DNA of 64,000 bases from Luteococcus sp038433155 (lineage in GTDB: Bacteria; Actinomycetota; Actinomycetes; Propionibacteriales; Propionibacteriaceae): assembly GCF_038433155.1 (NCBI RefSeq), contig NZ_JBCDMW010000010.1, positions 18,684 to 82,683 of the forward strand. The letters run 5' to 3'. The notes below the pieces were generated by a model, which was not told the origin of the DNA, did not search any database, and was given only the letters and a program-made list of their open reading frames with translations. This document shows positions 33,592-41,939 of this stretch, piece after piece. Numbering within the stretch: the stretch's first letter is position 1; each line of letters begins with the position of its first letter. Both the position numbers and the translations under genes were made by a program.

Positions 33592-34551
33592 TCAGCCTGC
33601 ACACGGGGGTTTTCGCCGCCTGCGGGAGCGGTGATCGGCAACGCTCGCAGGGGTGGGTTCCGGCGGGAAGCCCAAGTCCCGTCGACGGCGGGCCATGACG
33701 GCGGCCAGCCGGCCCATCACCTTGCCCTCCTCGTCCATCATGGGCGTGGTGACGGGGAAGTAGGTCCAACCCTCCGCCACCAGCCCGGTGATTCGCTCCT
33801 GGTCTGCATAGAACGTGGCCGGATCGGTGTGGAAGGCGACCGACTGGACCTCCATCGCAATCTTGAGATCTGGCATTCCCACGTCCAGCACCATCCGCAC
33901 TCCGCCGATCATGACCGGGAGGTTCCCCACCCAGCCAGTGATCTGATGGTCGTACAGCATCATGTGCCAACGGCGTTCCGCATGTGACCACGGATTCTCC
34001 CGGCTGTTGTCCACCGCGAAGCGCCTCAGTTCGGTGCCGGTCCGGCGGGACATCGAGTCCAGCGCGCCCTGGATCTCCACCAGGCTCGCCTCCCCCCGGC
34101 GCAGTGCCTCGTCGATGGCGTCCCCACCGTCCCGCTCGGCCAGCCAGACCGCGGTCCATGAAGGATGGGTCCAGCGCATTCCGTCCTTTTCCACCATGTG
34201 GTCCAGCGGGAGTTTCACCCGGTGGATTCGGACCCCGGCCGCAGGTCTGGTGTAGCGGGGCAGGATCACGTCGATCTCACCCGCCTGATGCTCGGGCCAG
34301 TACCCGAGCCGGGCCGCGGCATCCCCCGTGATGATGGCATCCGGCCGCCAGAGCATCACGGCCCGCACCCGCACGTCGAAGTCCCCGGCCACACCGGCCG
34401 CCGCAATCACGCCCGGCAGGATGCGCACCACCTCCTTCTTCGGTGAGCGCAGCATCCAGTCGATGGATCCACGCAAGTCCGGATGATCCGCCCGGCGCAG
34501 CACCCCGCCATTGGACGCCAGCAGCGCCCTGACCTCATCTGTCCCCCGCAT
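33592..34551 (-). CDS. AbiEi-like N-terminal / restriction-endonuclease-fold protein
   Basis: A protein of about 319 residues from the chosen start MRGTDEVRALLASNGG. The N-terminal helix-turn-helix (GGVLRRADHP, VRILPGVIAAAG) and the following DAAARLGYWP resemble AbiEi antitoxin-type domains. The C-terminal part (SHAERRWHMMLYDHQITGW, VLDVGMPDLKIAMEVQSVAF, then GWTYFPVTTPMM) follows the Vsr/DUF559 nuclease-fold pattern, with Asp, Glu-x-Gln in place of Glu-x-Asp/Lys, so activity is doubtful. No toxin gene is adjacent. The frame runs up to 34734 through repeat element B, so the true start is uncertain. Confidence 0.65.
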   Translation of the reverse strand: MRGTDEVRALLASNGGVLRRADHPDLRGSIDWMLRSPKKEVVRILPGVIAAAGVAGDFDVRVRAVMLWRPDAIITGDAAARLGYWPEHQAGEIDVILPRYTRPAAGVRIHRVKLPLDHMVEKDGMRWTHPSWTAVWLAERDGGDAIDEALRRGEASLVEIQGALDSMSRRTGTELRRFAVDNSRENPWSHAERRWHMMLYDHQITGWVGNLPVMIGGVRMVLDVGMPDLKIAMEVQSVAFHTDPATFYADQERITGLVAEGWTYFPVTTPMMDEEGKVMGRLAAVMARRRRDLGFPPEPTPASVADHRSRRRRKPPCAG

Positions 34552-34639
34552 GCCCAGCAGTGTGTGCAAGAGGCGGCGATTCGTGTCACCCGGCCGGGCG
34601 CCTGTGGACAACTCCTCGAGAGCACCCGGACTGTGGACA

Positions 34640-34743
34640 ACCCTGCATATGTTGTTCATCAGCCGCTGTTCCCGGCATGCCGTGGGTCGGTTGAGGCGTG
34701 GCACGCCCACTATGACGATCATCACGAGCAACATCTGCAGGGT
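34640..34743. repeat. 104-bp inverted-repeat element, copy B
   Basis: Left end ACCCTGCATATGTTGTTCAT; right end read inward ACCCTGCAGATGTTGCTCGT. Length is exactly 104 bp, with an internal GTGGG/CCCAC pairing. It may supply the N-terminal codons of the AbiEi-like frame. Confidence 0.75.
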
Positions 34744-34765
34744 GACCCGCGTGCCTCATTTTGAA

Positions 34766-34781
34766 AGGTTTCACGAAACCT
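34766..34781. promoter_or_regulatory. Inverted repeat upstream of the permease operon
   Basis: AGGTTTC-AC-GAAACCT is a perfect 7-bp inverted repeat next to the CRP-like site, about 200 nt before the DUF485 gene. It is a possible operator of unknown regulator. Confidence 0.4.
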
Positions 34782-34783
34782 CT

Positions 34784-34799
34784 TGTGCATGAGTTCACA
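34784..34799. promoter_or_regulatory. CRP/GlxR-like site
   Basis: TGTGCATGAGTTCACA matches TGTGA-N6-TCACA at 9 of 10 positions. CRP-family regulators of actinobacteria (GlxR/Crp) use this motif at carbon-source uptake genes, which fits the monocarboxylate permease operon downstream. Confidence 0.5.
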
Positions 34800-34981
34800 A
34801 TGTGTCACTCTCTTGTCAACCACCCGCCGGTGGCCGAACGAGCCGACAGCGCAGCCGGATCGTTGCCCCAGTACCGCGCCACCCCAACAAGACCCGGACC
34901 GGGTCACCTAGAGCCCCGACAACCGTCGAGGCCACTTGCCACACACCGAGGCCCGCCTCGGCGCCCCTGACAGGAGCCCGC

Positions 34982-35401
34982 GTGACGCACCAACACCACC
35001 ACTCCACCTCCGATGAGGTGGAAGCACACCTTCCCGAGGACCACTGGCCCCTGCCTGAGCTCAGCCAGGTTGGCCCCGAGTCCACCGCCGACGGCATCGA
35101 CTTCGTCGCCGCCAAGAACTCCGCCGAATACCAGGAACTGCGCAAGTCCTTCACCAGCTTCGCCTTCCCGATGGTGATCACCTTCGTCGGCCTCTACTTC
35201 GTCTTCGTCCTGATGGCCACCTACGCCCCGGGTCTGATGGGCAAGAAGGTCTTCGGCTACATCAACGTCGGCATCCTGTTCGGCCTGCTGAACTTCCTCA
35301 CCACCTACCTGGTGACCTTCTTCTACGTCCGGCACGCCAACAACAACCTTGACCCTCGCGCCCGCACGCTGCGCGCCCGCCTGGAGCAGGAGGCCAACTG
35401 A
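34982..35401 (+). CDS. DUF485 family small membrane protein
   Basis: The 139-residue protein has a histidine-rich polar N-terminus (THQHHHSTSDEVEAHLPEDH) and two membrane helices (about 67-87 and 103-125). The DUF485 hallmark SAEYQELRKSFTSFAFPMVI precedes the first. DUF485 proteins are regularly encoded just before acetate/monocarboxylate symporters of the ActP/MctC type and are probably accessory subunits. The GTG at 34982 has CAGGAGCC upstream. Its stop overlaps the symporter start (TGATG), so translation is coupled. Confidence 0.87.
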   Translation: MTHQHHHSTSDEVEAHLPEDHWPLPELSQVGPESTADGIDFVAAKNSAEYQELRKSFTSFAFPMVITFVGLYFVFVLMATYAPGLMGKKVFGYINVGILFGLLNFLTTYLVTFFYVRHANNNLDPRARTLRARLEQEAN

Positions 35402-37014
35402 TGAACCCGCTGAATCTCACCCTGCTGGAGACCGTCGGCAACCCGATCATGAACATCGGCATCTTTGCCCTGTTCGTGATGGGAACCATGGCCGTGGTGA
35501 TCAAGGTCACCCGGGACTCCGCCAAGAAGTCCACCGACTTCTACACCGGTGGCGCCGCCTTCTCCGGCCGCCAGAACGGCCTGGCCATCACCGGCGACTA
35601 CCTGTCCGCTGCTGCATTCCTGGGCGTCACCGGCGCGATCGCCCTCAACGGCTTCGACGGCTTCCTGTACTCCGTCGGCTTCTTCGTGGCCTGGATCATC
35701 GCCCTGCTGCTGGTGGCCGAGCCGCTGCGCAACACCGGCAAGTACACAATGGCCGACGTGATGAGCTTCCGGATGAACCAGAAGCCCGTGCGCACCGCCG
35801 CGGCCGCTTCCACCCTGACCATCTCCTTCGTCTACCTGCTGGCGCAGATGGCTGGCGCCGGTGGCCTGGTGGCCCTGTTGCTGGGCATCTCCTCCAAGAA
35901 CGGCCAGAGCCTGGTGATCGCGCTGGTGGGCGCCATCATGATCGTCTACGTCCTGGTCGGCGGCATGAAGGGCACCACCTGGGTGCAGATGATCAAGGCC
36001 GTGCTGCTGGTCTCCGGCGCCGCCATCATGTTCGTCTGGGTGATGGCCCTCAAGGGATTCAACCTGTCCACGCTGTTCGCCGACGCCGTCGCCACCCACC
36101 CCAAGGCCGACGCCATCATGGAGCCGATGCTGCAGTACGGCACCAATGGCTGGACCAAGCTGTCCTTCATCTCGCTGGCCATCGCGCTGGTGTGCGGCCC
36201 GTCGGGCCTGCCGCACGTGCTGATGCGCTTCTACACCGTGCCCACCGCCCAGGATGCCCGCAAGTCCGCGGTCTGGACCATCGGCATGGTTGGCGTCTTC
36301 TTCATCTTCACCCTGATCCTGGGCTATGGCGCCGCCGCTCTGGTGGGTGCCGAGGCCATCGCCAAGGCCCCTGGCAAGGCGAACTCCGCCGCACCCCTGT
36401 TGGCGCACCACCTGGGTGGGTCGGTCTTCATGGCGATCATCTCCGGCGTGGCCTTCGCCACCATCCTCGCGGTGGTCGCCGGCCTGACCATCACCGCGTC
36501 GGCGTCGTTTGCGCACGACATCTACAACAACGTGCTGCACGACGGCAAGGTGGATCCGGCCGACGAGGTCAAGGTGGCCCGGATCACCTCGGTCACCATC
36601 GGCATCCTGGCCGTGGTGGGCGGCATCTTCGCCAATGGCCAGAACATCGCCTTCCTGATCTCGCTGGCCTTCGGCGTGGCCGCCTCGGCCAATCTGCCGG
36701 CCATCCTGATGACCATGTACTGGAGCCGCTTCAACACCCGCGGCGCCGTGTGGAGCATCTACGCCGGCCTGGTCTCGGCAATCCTGATCATCCTGTTCTC
36801 TACCTCGATCTCCGGCAGCCCGACGGCCTTCTTCCCGAATGCCAACTTCGCCTTCCTGGAGCTCACAAACCCGACCATCGTGAGCCTCCCGCTGGCCTTC
36901 CTGGCCGGCATCGTCGGCAGCCTCACCTCGCCCGAGCCCGACAGCGACCTGCAGGCCGAGATGGAGGTCTGCTCCATGACCGGCATCGGCGCGGGTGGCG
37001 CGATCGCCCACTGA
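35401..37014 (+). CDS. Sodium:solute symporter, ActP/MctC-type monocarboxylate permease
   Basis: The 537-residue SSS-family protein has about 13 hydrophobic segments. Signature stretches are DFYTGGAAFSGRQNGLAITG, DYLSAAAFLGVTG, TVSAGLT-like AVVAGLTITASASFAHDIY and GPSGLPHVLMRFYTVPTAQD. With DUF485 just upstream, this is the ActP/MctC branch, which imports acetate, propionate or pyruvate with Na+ or H+. Propionate or acetate recycling would suit a propionic-acid-forming relative, but that is inference. It is followed by a strong hairpin at 37050. Confidence 0.9.
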   Translation: MNPLNLTLLETVGNPIMNIGIFALFVMGTMAVVIKVTRDSAKKSTDFYTGGAAFSGRQNGLAITGDYLSAAAFLGVTGAIALNGFDGFLYSVGFFVAWIIALLLVAEPLRNTGKYTMADVMSFRMNQKPVRTAAAASTLTISFVYLLAQMAGAGGLVALLLGISSKNGQSLVIALVGAIMIVYVLVGGMKGTTWVQMIKAVLLVSGAAIMFVWVMALKGFNLSTLFADAVATHPKADAIMEPMLQYGTNGWTKLSFISLAIALVCGPSGLPHVLMRFYTVPTAQDARKSAVWTIGMVGVFFIFTLILGYGAAALVGAEAIAKAPGKANSAAPLLAHHLGGSVFMAIISGVAFATILAVVAGLTITASASFAHDIYNNVLHDGKVDPADEVKVARITSVTIGILAVVGGIFANGQNIAFLISLAFGVAASANLPAILMTMYWSRFNTRGAVWSIYAGLVSAILIILFSTSISGSPTAFFPNANFAFLELTNPTIVSLPLAFLAGIVGSLTSPEPDSDLQAEMEVCSMTGIGAGGAIAH

Positions 37015-37049
37015 TCCGGTCAGTCAGCGACGTCACTGAATCCCAGCAC

Positions 37050-37094
37050 GACGAAGGTCCCCGTCCGGCAGCTGCCGGGCGGGGACCTTTCGTC
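37050..37094 (+). terminator. Terminator of the permease operon
   Basis: AAGGTCCCC pairs with GGGGACCTT, enclosing a second inner stem (CCGGCAG/CTGCCGG). It lies 36 nt after the symporter stop. Confidence 0.7.
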
Positions 37095-37107
37095 TGGCCC
37101 GCTTGGG

Positions 37108-37132
37108 GCCTCGACAGACTCGGGCAACCGTG
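37108..37132 (+). repeat. Dispersed CCTCGACAGACTCGGG repeat, copy
   Basis: GCCTCGACAGACTCGGGCAA-type copy between the permease terminator and the convergent ligA gene. Confidence 0.65.
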
Positions 37133-37223
37133 CTTGCGGACCACGGATCCGTGCCCCCACGAGGGGCGACTGGGACCAGCGCAACCACGGCGGCCAGCCT
37201 TCGACAAACCCAGGGACTGCAGT

Positions 37224-39539
37224 TCAGGCCAAGGCGTCGGGGCCGCCCTCGAGCAGCTTCACGAACTGTGCCTCGTCCAGGATGGGGCGCCCCAGTTCCT
37301 CGGCCTTGGCGGCCTTGGACCCGGCATTCTCCCCCACCACCACATAGTCGGTCTTCTTGCTGACGCTGCCTGAGGCCTTGCCTCCGCGGCTGATGATGGC
37401 CTCCTTGACACCGTCGCGGGTGAAGCCCTCCAGCCCGCCGGTGACGACGATGGTCAGCCCCTCCAGGGTGCGTTCGATGGATTCGTCGCGCTCGTCGGCC
37501 ATCCGGACTCCGGCGGCGGCCCACCGCTCGACGATCTGGCGGTGCCAGTCCACGGTGAACCACTCCACCACGGCCTCGGCGATCACGATCCCGACGCCCT
37601 CCGTGTCGGCCAAATCCTCCACGCTGGCGGACCGAATGGCCTCCAGCGAACCGAAGCGGGTGGCCAACGCCCGCGCCGCTGTCGGCCCGACATGTCGGAT
37701 GGACAGCGCCACCAGCACTCGCCACAGCGGCTGCTTCTTGGCCTTCTCCAACTCCTCCAACAGCTTCTCGGTGGTGGCCCGTGGCTTCGACGGAGTCTTG
37801 CTGGTGGCCTTGGTGAAGAAGTACAGCTGCTTCTCCGGGGGCAGCTCCACCGTCACCCCGTCCTTGCGCCGCTTCGGACGGCGCCATACCTTGGCCTCGG
37901 CCAGGTCTTCCAGCCGAAGGTCGAACAGGCCCGCCTCATTGGCGAGCACCGGTTGGTCGCGCTCGATGCCCTGTCCGTCCGCCTCCGCGGGCCGTCCGTA
38001 CTCGGGATCCACCAGGGCCGTCGCTGCCTCGAAACCCAGTGCCTCGATGTCGAAGCCGGAGCGGGAGGCCAGCGCGAACAGCCGCTCCCGCAACTGACTC
38101 GGACAGGTCCTGGAATTGGGGCAGCGGATGTCCTTGTCCCCCTCCTTCTCCGGCCGCAGCTCGGTGCCGCAGGAGGGGCAGTGGGTGGGCATCACGAACT
38201 CGGTCTCGCTCCCGTCGCGCAGCTCGGTGACCGGCCCCAGGATCTCCGGGATCACGTCGCCCGCCTTGCGCAGCACGACGGTATCGCCAATCAGCACGCC
38301 CTTGCGCTTCACCTCGAAGCCGTTGTGCAGGGTGGCCATCGCGACGGTGGAACCGGCCACCTTGACCGGCTGCATCATCCCGAAGGGCGTGACCCGCCCG
38401 GTGCGGCCGACGTTGACCTGGATGTCCAGCAGCTTGGTGTTGACCTCCTCCGGCGGGTACTTGAAGGCGATTGCCCAGCGCGGTGCCCGGGAGGTGGTGC
38501 CCAGCTGCCGCTGCCGGGCAATCTGGTCCACCTTGATCACGATGCCGTCGATCTCATGGCTCACGTCGTGCCGGTGTTCCCCGTAGTAGGCTACGAATTC
38601 CTGCACCTCGGCCGGGGTGGCCAGCACCCGGTGGTAGGGCGAGGTGGGCAGCCCCCAGGCCTTGAGCCGTTCATAGGCCTCGCTCTGCCGGGTGATGTCG
38701 AATCCGGTACGGGCACCGATTCCGTGCACCAGCATGTCCAGCGGCCGGCTGGCGGTGACCGACGGGTCCTTCTGCCGCAGGGAGCCGGCCGCGGCATTGC
38801 GGGGGTTGGCGAAGGGCGGCTTGCCCTGTTCCACCAAGGACGCGTTCAGGTCGGCGAAGGCGGCCACGGGGAAGAAGACCTCGCCACGGACTTCCAGCAG
38901 CTCGGGAATGTCCTCACCGGTCAGTTGCTGCGGGATGCTGGCGATGGTGCGGACATTGCCGGTGACGTCCTCCCCCACCCGGCCGTCGCCCCGGGTGGCG
39001 GCCCGCACCAGCCGCCCTCGCTCGTAGGTGAGGTTGATGGCCAGGCCGTCGATCTTCAGCTCACACAGGTACTGGCTGCCGGCCTCCCCGACGGCCTTCT
39101 GGGTCCGGGCCAGCCACTCGGACAACTCCTCGACGGAGAAGACATTGTCCAGGCTGAGCATCCGCTCGGCGTGGGTGACCGGCGCGAAGTCGGTCAGCCG
39201 CTGCGCCGCGCCCACCTTCTGGGTGGGCGAATCGGGGCTGCGCAGCTCCGGGAAGCTGTCTTCCAGCTGCTGCAGCTGGCCCATCAGTTGGTCGTACTCC
39301 GCATCGGAGATGGTGGGCGCGTCGGCGCCGTAGTAGGCCTCCTGGGCCTCGGTGATCCGCTCGGCAAGCTCGGTCCAGCGGCGCCGTTCGTCGGTGCCGG
39401 CCTCGGGCGCGGCCTGGACGGCGGCGACGGCGTCTTCGAGCTGCTGCACGGCGACACTGCCCTGGTCCAGGGCATCATCCGCGGTGTCGGCGGTGGCGTC
39501 GGTTTGAGCGGCGGGAGTCTTCTGGGTCACGGCGTCCAT
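37224..39539 (-). CDS. ligA: NAD-dependent DNA ligase LigA
   Basis: The 771-residue essential ligase seals nicks in replication and repair. Adenylated Lys162 lies in CELKIDGLAINL. The OB fold follows (VNVGRTGRVTPFGMMQPV). The zinc finger is CPSCGTELRP with CPNSRTCPSQL. HhH repeats follow (LSIRHVGPTAARALA), and the BRCT domain is at about 690-771 (GLTIVVTGGLEGFTRDGVKE). It is about 100 residues longer than E. coli LigA. The extra length includes an N-terminal extension and an insert after the zinc finger (AKVWRRPKRRKDGVTVELPP region). The ATG at 39539 is chosen because further upstream sequence lacks conserved features. Confidence 0.95.
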   Translation of the reverse strand: MDAVTQKTPAAQTDATADTADDALDQGSVAVQQLEDAVAAVQAAPEAGTDERRRWTELAERITEAQEAYYGADAPTISDAEYDQLMGQLQQLEDSFPELRSPDSPTQKVGAAQRLTDFAPVTHAERMLSLDNVFSVEELSEWLARTQKAVGEAGSQYLCELKIDGLAINLTYERGRLVRAATRGDGRVGEDVTGNVRTIASIPQQLTGEDIPELLEVRGEVFFPVAAFADLNASLVEQGKPPFANPRNAAAGSLRQKDPSVTASRPLDMLVHGIGARTGFDITRQSEAYERLKAWGLPTSPYHRVLATPAEVQEFVAYYGEHRHDVSHEIDGIVIKVDQIARQRQLGTTSRAPRWAIAFKYPPEEVNTKLLDIQVNVGRTGRVTPFGMMQPVKVAGSTVAMATLHNGFEVKRKGVLIGDTVVLRKAGDVIPEILGPVTELRDGSETEFVMPTHCPSCGTELRPEKEGDKDIRCPNSRTCPSQLRERLFALASRSGFDIEALGFEAATALVDPEYGRPAEADGQGIERDQPVLANEAGLFDLRLEDLAEAKVWRRPKRRKDGVTVELPPEKQLYFFTKATSKTPSKPRATTEKLLEELEKAKKQPLWRVLVALSIRHVGPTAARALATRFGSLEAIRSASVEDLADTEGVGIVIAEAVVEWFTVDWHRQIVERWAAAGVRMADERDESIERTLEGLTIVVTGGLEGFTRDGVKEAIISRGGKASGSVSKKTDYVVVGENAGSKAAKAEELGRPILDEAQFVKLLEGGPDALA

Positions 39540-39727
39540 CCTGCACCAGCCCACTGACAGTTTTGCGTCCAGACGGGGTCGGCAGGCGCGTCGGGGCTGA
39601 GGCTGACATGAACTCTGCGCCAAATCACCCCGTTGACCCTTGATTTGTGACAAATTTCACGATTTGCTGTCGCGAACGCTCGTTCGACTCGAGTCCACAC
39701 ACAGGTCAACACACAGGAGTGCGCACC

Positions 39728-41146
39728 GTGGAAGAATTTCTGACAACCCTCGACGGGATCATCTGGGGCAAGTTCATGCTGATCCCGCTGCTGCTGGGCA
39801 CCGGCATCTGGCTCACCATCCGGCTGGGTGGCGTGCAGTTCCTCAAGCTGGGGCCCGCCCTCTCCCTGGCGCTTTTCCGGCGCAGCGACGCCGATCATGA
39901 GGAGGGCGACGTCTCCCACTACCAGGCCCTGGCGACGGCCCTGGCCGCCACCGTCGGTGTGGGCAACATCGCCGGCGTCGGCACCGCGATCCACCTGGGT
40001 GGCCCCGGTGCCCTGTTCTGGATGTGGCTCTCGGCGATCTTCGGCATGGCCGCAAAGTACTCGGAGGCCTTCATGGGCGTCCGCTTCCGCACGCTGGACG
40101 CCAATGGTGAGGTCTCGGGCGGCCCGCAGTACTACCTGCAGCGCGCCATCCCGGGCGGGCTCGGCAAGTTCCTGGCCCTCTTCTTCGCCATCGCCGCGGT
40201 GATTGCCTCCTTCGGGATCGGCAACATGACCCAGTCCAACTCGGTGGCCGCCGCCATGCACGACACCTTCGGGATCAGCCCGACGATCGTCGGCGCGGTG
40301 CTGGTGGTGCTGACCGCGCTGGTGCTCCTGGGCGGCATCAAGTCCATCTCCCGGGTGACCTCCGCCTTCGTCCCGCTGATGATCATCTTCTACGTGGTGG
40401 CCGGCTTCGTCGTGCTGGCCATCAACTACCAGGGCATCATTCCGGCGCTGCAGCTGGTCTTCACCGACGCCTTCACCGGCACCGCCGCGGCGGGCGGCTT
40501 CGCGGGCGCGGCCCTGGCCCAGGCCATCCAGTTCGGCATTGCCCGCGGCGTCTTCTCCAACGAGTCCGGCATGGGCTCGGCGGCCATCGTCGCGGCCGCC
40601 GCCAAGACCAAGCACCCGGTGCGCCAGGGCCTGGTCTCCATGACCCAGACCTTCATCGACACCATCATCGTGGTCTCCATGACCGGCCTGGTGATCCTCA
40701 CCACCGGCGTGTGGCAGTCCGGCAAGACCGGCGCCGCGCTCACCGCGCAGGGCTTCAGCACCGGCCTGCCCGGCACGGCCGGCGGCGTGATCGTCGCGCT
40801 GGCGCTGATCTTCTTCGCCTATTCCACCGTGCTGGGTTGGGCCTACTACGGCGAACGCAATGTGGAGCGGCTGGTGGGCGTCAAGGGCGTGCTGCCCTAC
40901 CGGCTGGTCTTCAGCGCCATCGTCTTCGTCGGGGCCACCATGGAGCTCTCGACCGTGTGGACCTTCTCCGACATCGCCAACGGCCTGATGGCGCTGCCCA
41001 ACCTGGTGGGCCTGTTGATCTGCTCCGGCCTGATCGCCCGGGAGACCAAGACCTACCTCAAGGTGGACCCGACGCTGCACCACGAGCCGGAGGTCTCCAC
41101 CCTGGACGGCATCGAGGCCCTGGAGGGTCTGCCCACCCGCCGCTGA
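39728..41146 (+). CDS. Alanine/glycine:cation symporter (AgcS family)
   Basis: The 472-residue protein has 10-11 membrane helices and the AgcS signatures. They are GVQFLKLGPALSLAL after helix 1, ATVGVGNIAGVGTAI, GMAAKYSEAFMGVRFR and the late FSNESGMGSAAIVAAAAKT. It imports alanine or glycine with Na+. The GTG at 39728 is selected because CAGGAG lies about 8 nt upstream; the frame extends upstream into non-conserved sequence. A 12-bp-stem terminator follows the stop. It is divergent from ligA. Confidence 0.92.
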   Translation: MEEFLTTLDGIIWGKFMLIPLLLGTGIWLTIRLGGVQFLKLGPALSLALFRRSDADHEEGDVSHYQALATALAATVGVGNIAGVGTAIHLGGPGALFWMWLSAIFGMAAKYSEAFMGVRFRTLDANGEVSGGPQYYLQRAIPGGLGKFLALFFAIAAVIASFGIGNMTQSNSVAAAMHDTFGISPTIVGAVLVVLTALVLLGGIKSISRVTSAFVPLMIIFYVVAGFVVLAINYQGIIPALQLVFTDAFTGTAAAGGFAGAALAQAIQFGIARGVFSNESGMGSAAIVAAAAKTKHPVRQGLVSMTQTFIDTIIVVSMTGLVILTTGVWQSGKTGAALTAQGFSTGLPGTAGGVIVALALIFFAYSTVLGWAYYGERNVERLVGVKGVLPYRLVFSAIVFVGATMELSTVWTFSDIANGLMALPNLVGLLICSGLIARETKTYLKVDPTLHHEPEVSTLDGIEALEGLPTRR

Positions 41147-41162
41147 CCCGGCACCGAACGGA

Positions 41163-41205
41163 ACTGACCGCAGCTGGCACCGACTACGGTCCGGCTGCGG
41201 TCAGT
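41163..41205. terminator. Bidirectional terminator
   Basis: ACTGACCGCAGC and its perfect complement GCTGCGGTCAGT enclose a 19-nt loop between the convergent symporter and DsbA-like genes. Confidence 0.65.
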
Positions 41206-41222
41206 AGACCCGTCCAAGAATG

Positions 41223-41846
41223 TCAGTCGAAGATCGGGCCCACGGTGCGGGTGCGCTTCAGCTCGAAGAAGCCGTCGTACTCGGTCACCAGGCTGAACCC
41301 ATCAAAGAGCCGGCCCGCCTCTTCACCCTTGGGCGCCGGGCTGATCACCGGCCCGAACAACGCCTTGCCGTTCAGGTGGATCACCGGGGTACCCACCTCG
41401 TCGCCCACCGGATCCATCCCATCGTGGTGGCTCTTGCGCAGAGCGACGTCAACCTCGTCGGGCGCATCACCGGGCTGCCAGGCCGCCGCCCGGTCGGCAA
41501 TCGACTCGTCCAGGTCCAGCTCGGCCAGCGCCGCCCGCACCGTATCGGCGGTCTTGGGCTCCTTGCCCAGGTGGTAGCGGGTGCCCAGGGCAGTGTAGAA
41601 GCTCCGCAGGACGTCGAAGCCGTGCTGCTGCTCCACCAGGATGGCGGCGCGCACCCCCACCCAGCCCTCGCGCATGTGTTCCTGGTAGTCCTCGGGCAGG
41701 TCACGGCCATCGTTCAGCACCGACAGGCTCATCACGTGGAAGGTCGTGTGCACGTCGCGCACCTTCTCCACCTCCAGCATCCAGCGGGAGGCCATCCAGG
41801 CCCACGGGCACAACGGGTCAAACCAGAAGTCAACGGGAGTGGTCAT
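41223..41846 (-). CDS. DsbA-like mycothiol-dependent oxidoreductase (Rv2466c type)
   Basis: The 207-residue thioredoxin-fold protein carries the active site CPWAW at 13-17 and an inserted helical domain. The later cis-proline loop is GTPVIHLNGKALFGPVI. This layout and motif are those of the actinobacterial Rv2466c group, mycothiol-dependent disulfide reductases that also activate nitro-drugs in mycobacteria. The ATG at 41846 follows TAGGCT by 6 nt, a leaderless start. It is divergent from pepN, with its -10 (41853-41858) close to that of pepN. Confidence 0.88.
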   Translation of the reverse strand: MTTPVDFWFDPLCPWAWMASRWMLEVEKVRDVHTTFHVMSLSVLNDGRDLPEDYQEHMREGWVGVRAAILVEQQHGFDVLRSFYTALGTRYHLGKEPKTADTVRAALAELDLDESIADRAAAWQPGDAPDEVDVALRKSHHDGMDPVGDEVGTPVIHLNGKALFGPVISPAPKGEEAGRLFDGFSLVTEYDGFFELKRTRTVGPIFD

Positions 41847-41852
41847 GCCCCC

Positions 41853-41891
41853 AGCCTATGCAACCAATTCCCGAGCAACCCGGTATAGGCT
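41853..41891. promoter_or_regulatory. Divergent leaderless promoters of the DsbA-like gene and pepN
   Basis: TAGGCT on the minus strand (41853-41858) ends 6 nt before the ATG at 41846. TAGGCT on the plus strand (41886-41891) ends 6 nt before a GTG at 41898 that is in frame with pepN. Confidence 0.5.
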
Positions 41892-41939
41892 CGAATGGTG
41901 ATTCAGCCCCGCTGGTCATCTCCACGCCATGAAAGGTCC

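Larger units (their letters stand above)
34552..34981. other. 430-bp intergenic region with repeat B and the permease promoter
   Basis: From left to right: possible N-terminal codons of the AbiEi-like gene, a 104-bp inverted-repeat element (34640-34743), a GGTTTC/GAAACC inverted repeat (34766-34781), a CRP-like site (34784-34799) and a long leader before the GTG at 34982. No other gene is supported. Confidence 0.55.

Noticed and set aside
35323..37011. Minus-strand frame of 562 codons, His/Asp/Gly/Gln-rich
   Set aside because: It lies opposite the symporter gene; its composition is that of a shadow frame.
37224..39539. LigA insert after the zinc finger considered as an inserted element
   Set aside because: The insert is in frame, has normal codon use, and similar lysine/arginine-rich inserts occur in actinobacterial LigA. 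No repeat flanks it.
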